Source: Dugong dugon
Taxonomy: Eukaryota > Chordata > Mammalia > Sirenia > Dugongidae
Direction of reading: 5' to 3'
Length of the DNA stretch: 64,000 nucleotides
Assembly (NCBI GenBank): GCA_030035585.1
Contig: CM057460.1
Span: forward strand, 125,410,714-125,474,713
This document shows positions 23,480 through 64,000 of this stretch, in pieces. The notes beneath the pieces were generated by a model. The model saw only the letters and a program-made list of their open reading frames with translations. It did not search any database and was not told where the DNA came from. The translations under genes were made by a program, and so were the position numbers. Within the stretch, counting starts at the first letter, position 1, and each line of letters opens with the position of its first letter.

Positions 23480-24869
23480 CTCTAATTTTGGAGAGAAATG
23501 AAAATAATATTAAAAATATTATCTAAACAGTGATGCTAGTAATTTTGTTTTTATATTGATACTTGTAGAATTCAACATTTATTACCACCAAGACTACAAA
23601 TTTTTCTTCTCCATTTTAGTACTAAACTCGTATCTTTGAATGCCATTGAGCCCAAGAGTGATGGATAGGATTTATTGATAAATTGATTAGTAATGAAGAT
23701 AAATTTTTACACTATCTCCTTTATAATTAGACAGTTCATAGAATTAAGAAAACAAAAAAATGAACAAAAGTGAAACCTCAGTCCTTACCCCCTAAATGGT
23801 TATATCTCCCTCCCACTTATCTCAAAATATAAAAATATAAATGACTATGTATAGAGCTGCACCATTGAATTTACTTGAGTGGTTCTATTTTACATTTTCA
23901 CTTATTTAATTTGAAAACACTAGAAAATTATTAGTTTGAAATTAGCTGCTCTTAATTCACTTAAACTGAGGAAAACAAACTAAAAAAAATCCAAATGGGT
24001 AAAAATAACTCAGTTATAAAAGTACAAATATAATTTACAATTTCACATATTTCAATAAACGAACAACTAATTATCTTTCCTTCAGTAAATGAAAGATTTT
24101 CTCCCTAGAAAGAAAAAAAAAGGCAACTAATGATTTCAGATTAAAATCAAATATACCTGGTATTCACCCCAGCACAGCACGGAAGTTAAATTACTTTTCT
24201 CTCAGTTACAGTGACTTTAATACATAATAGAACCTTATTAAAGCAGTCTTCCTTTAGAAAACTACTGTATTAGTTAAGCCTATTGATTCTTACTATGAAG
24301 TCATTAATTTCATTTATATAGGCCACACAAATTTAATTGGCACACTTAAGAATAAGACAAAATAAGTCATTCTTTAAAAAAATTATGGGATTATCTGTTT
24401 TCAAAGAATAATTCCAGATACTTAATTATTCAAGCAATTTTCTACCATCAGCAATCAAACTTTAAAAATAATCACTAAGTGTTCACCGGAAGATTATCAA
24501 TGCTATATGAAGTGTAAACTGTTTTGAAGACTTGTGTCCATTTTATAATATGATACAATTTGCACTGAAGTTTTTTTTTTTTAAGATAACTACATACAGT
24601 TAATTTGCCTCAAAGAACTTCTTAGAAATACAGTATAAACATTTAAGAACTATGACAGAATCCACTGTGGTTCAGACTTCAACAAAGATTTTCTTGAAAC
24701 CCAGTACAAAGGTTACTGGCTCAAGATCATATCCCAAAGTGACATAAGCACGAGATTTGATTGTATCACTCCACCTCTCAAAAAAAGCACACACTAGGTT
24801 ATACATGGCTTTTAACCTTGGGCTACAATTATGCTATAAATCCCCCCCACTGTCCCAATCTAAACTCAA
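23480..24869 (-). other. PGGT1B: Putative PGGT1B 3' UTR, AT-rich, no recognised repeat
   Basis: Follows the stop codon. It has no AfroSINE, L1 or MIR that I recognise, in contrast to the repeat-rich DNA below 23480, which fits an exonic 3' UTR under some constraint. The exact end is not visible. Confidence 0.5.
23671..23676 (-). promoter_or_regulatory. PGGT1B: Candidate PGGT1B poly(A) signal
   Basis: TTTATT on the plus strand reads AATAAA on the minus strand and is the first canonical signal downstream of the stop, giving a 3' UTR of about 1.2 kb. A second AATAAA lies at 23578-23583. Variant ATTAAA hexamers occur closer to the stop, so the real cleavage site is uncertain. Confidence 0.35.
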
Positions 24870-62769
<37,900 letters not shown>

Positions 62770-64000
62770 CTAAATTCAAAATTAATATAATGTTAATAAA
62801 GTAATTATAATATCCCATTAAGTAATTTGACGTAAGTTTTCTGTAAACAGTAAAATTAAATGTTGTTTATATTGATTTGTAAAGATATCTGACTAAGCAA
62901 GAAAACCAAACCTGTATTTACATAAGTCTCAATATGAGTATGACCACAAGCATTCCAGGCTACATAACTTTTAAATCTATCCTAGAAATCTCAAGCTTTA
63001 TGGAAGTATTTGTGATATTCAAATAAACCAAACTATCTGAACTTCATAATTAAATATCACAATTGTAATTGCCATATAAAAATATTAAAAACCAATACAG
63101 TGGAAAACCTTATCATTCTTCTCTCATATAGTTTAATTATTTGAGTCTCTAATCTACACAAGCACTTAGACTAGCAAAAAAATTTTAAAAATGAAAAAGA
63201 AAAATACAAAGAAGAGCTCAAAACACTAAAACTGACAAATTCTCCACAAATAAATCATGGTTTCTAAAATTTACAGCCTAACTGGGTATTGCTTGCAAAA
63301 AGTGTTTTATGAAGCCTACGCTCTTACAGAGGGAAGACTATGAGACTAGCATTTGCCCAGGCAGGGCTGGGAAGTCAGACTAGGATGCCCAAATTATCAC
63401 AATATGGGTTGGATTAGTCCAATTGATTTGACTGTTTCAACAGAAGATAATCACAAATAGTTATCAAAGATCTCTTAAAGCTTTATAAAACATGTGACAC
63501 CTTGCAGGAAATCCTATAAAAGGCCCTGGGAGTTGGCAACGGCATAGATAAAATTTGATTTTAAAAATTGATTAGTATGCCAAGTAACTTCACGTTTCAC
63601 AATGTACAAAGCATTAAGAGTTTCATAATTTCAAACAGTCAGGCAATCTATCCAATTAATTGACTATTTTAAAAAGCTGATTTCTCTTGAAAAATGTCGT
63701 ATTTCATGTTGTACTAATTTATTTCTAAGTTTAAAAAAGTTTTACTTTTGATAGAAAAAAAGCATATTTTTAATTGATCTTTCTTACAGGTTTTCCCTCT
63801 GTTCAGTTTGGGTTCATCGATAACTGTTTTAAATACTAGAATAATTGCTCATAATGCTATAGTGTTAAAATGAAATTTGTACCAAAGTTTTGGTTAAAAT
63901 AGACTCCTCTGCCTTACATAATAAATGTTAACTTCTACAACCATTAAAAGGCATCAAATCCTGGCTCAAGAAGTATCTTGGCTTGCTTCATTTTCCTCAT
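62770..64000. other. PGGT1B intron 3 (partial), nothing recognised
   Basis: AT-rich. I looked on the minus strand for the preceding exon and found none before the window edge. Confidence 0.55.

Noticed and set aside
62770-64000. PGGT1B exon 3
   Set aside because: I searched the minus strand for the residues preceding Pro-Gly-Thr-Ala-His and found no matching coding segment with splice sites; it must lie beyond the window.

Overview
The window is mammalian genomic DNA with one protein-coding host gene and a dense layer of interspersed repeats. Copies of the tRNA-derived AfroSINE family (consensus start GGAGCCCTGGTGGYGCAG) occur about every 2-3 kb, together with RTE-type LINE pieces and an L1 lineage with a distinctive 3' UTR. 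That combination points to Afrotheria, most likely an elephant or another paenungulate. No bacterial, viral or organelle sequence is present, and there are no operons or CRISPR arrays.

The host gene is PGGT1B, the beta subunit of protein geranylgeranyltransferase I, on the minus strand. Six coding exons lie between 62769 and 24870. They read in frame through consistent GT-AG splice sites and encode the last 268 residues of the protein. If the stop codon is placed after residue 377, the zinc ligands D269, C271 and H321, and also H121, F174 and H219, fall exactly at their known positions. The first ~109 residues (about exons 1-3 of nine) lie beyond base 64000. The 3' UTR lies below 24870, with the first canonical poly(A) signal (read on the minus strand) at 23671-23676.

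Layout: 1-23.5 kb is intergenic DNA downstream of PGGT1B, made of L1 fragments in both orientations, AfroSINEs, an RTE 3' end, a Tc1/mariner MITE, MIRs and a solo LTR. 23.5-36.1 kb holds the 3' UTR and the last three exons, including about 7 kb without any AfroSINE. 36.1-55.4 kb is one large intron packed with nested elements: an L1 carrying a Tigger MITE that itself carries a SINE and another L1 tail, an ERV-L fossil carrying a solo LTR, and several more solo LTRs. 55.4-64 kb has the upstream exons, a Tigger copy with transposase remnants and old L1M pieces.

I found no convincing undescribed biological system. The most distinctive structures are a perfect 24-bp inverted repeat in the last intron, a three-copy 110-bp tandem array at the 5' edge of an L1, a multi-level nest of insertions whose target-site duplications can still be read, and a composite SINE with a tRNA-Gly-like head and an RTE tail. 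Nearly all other open frames in the window are chance frames or L1 remnants.
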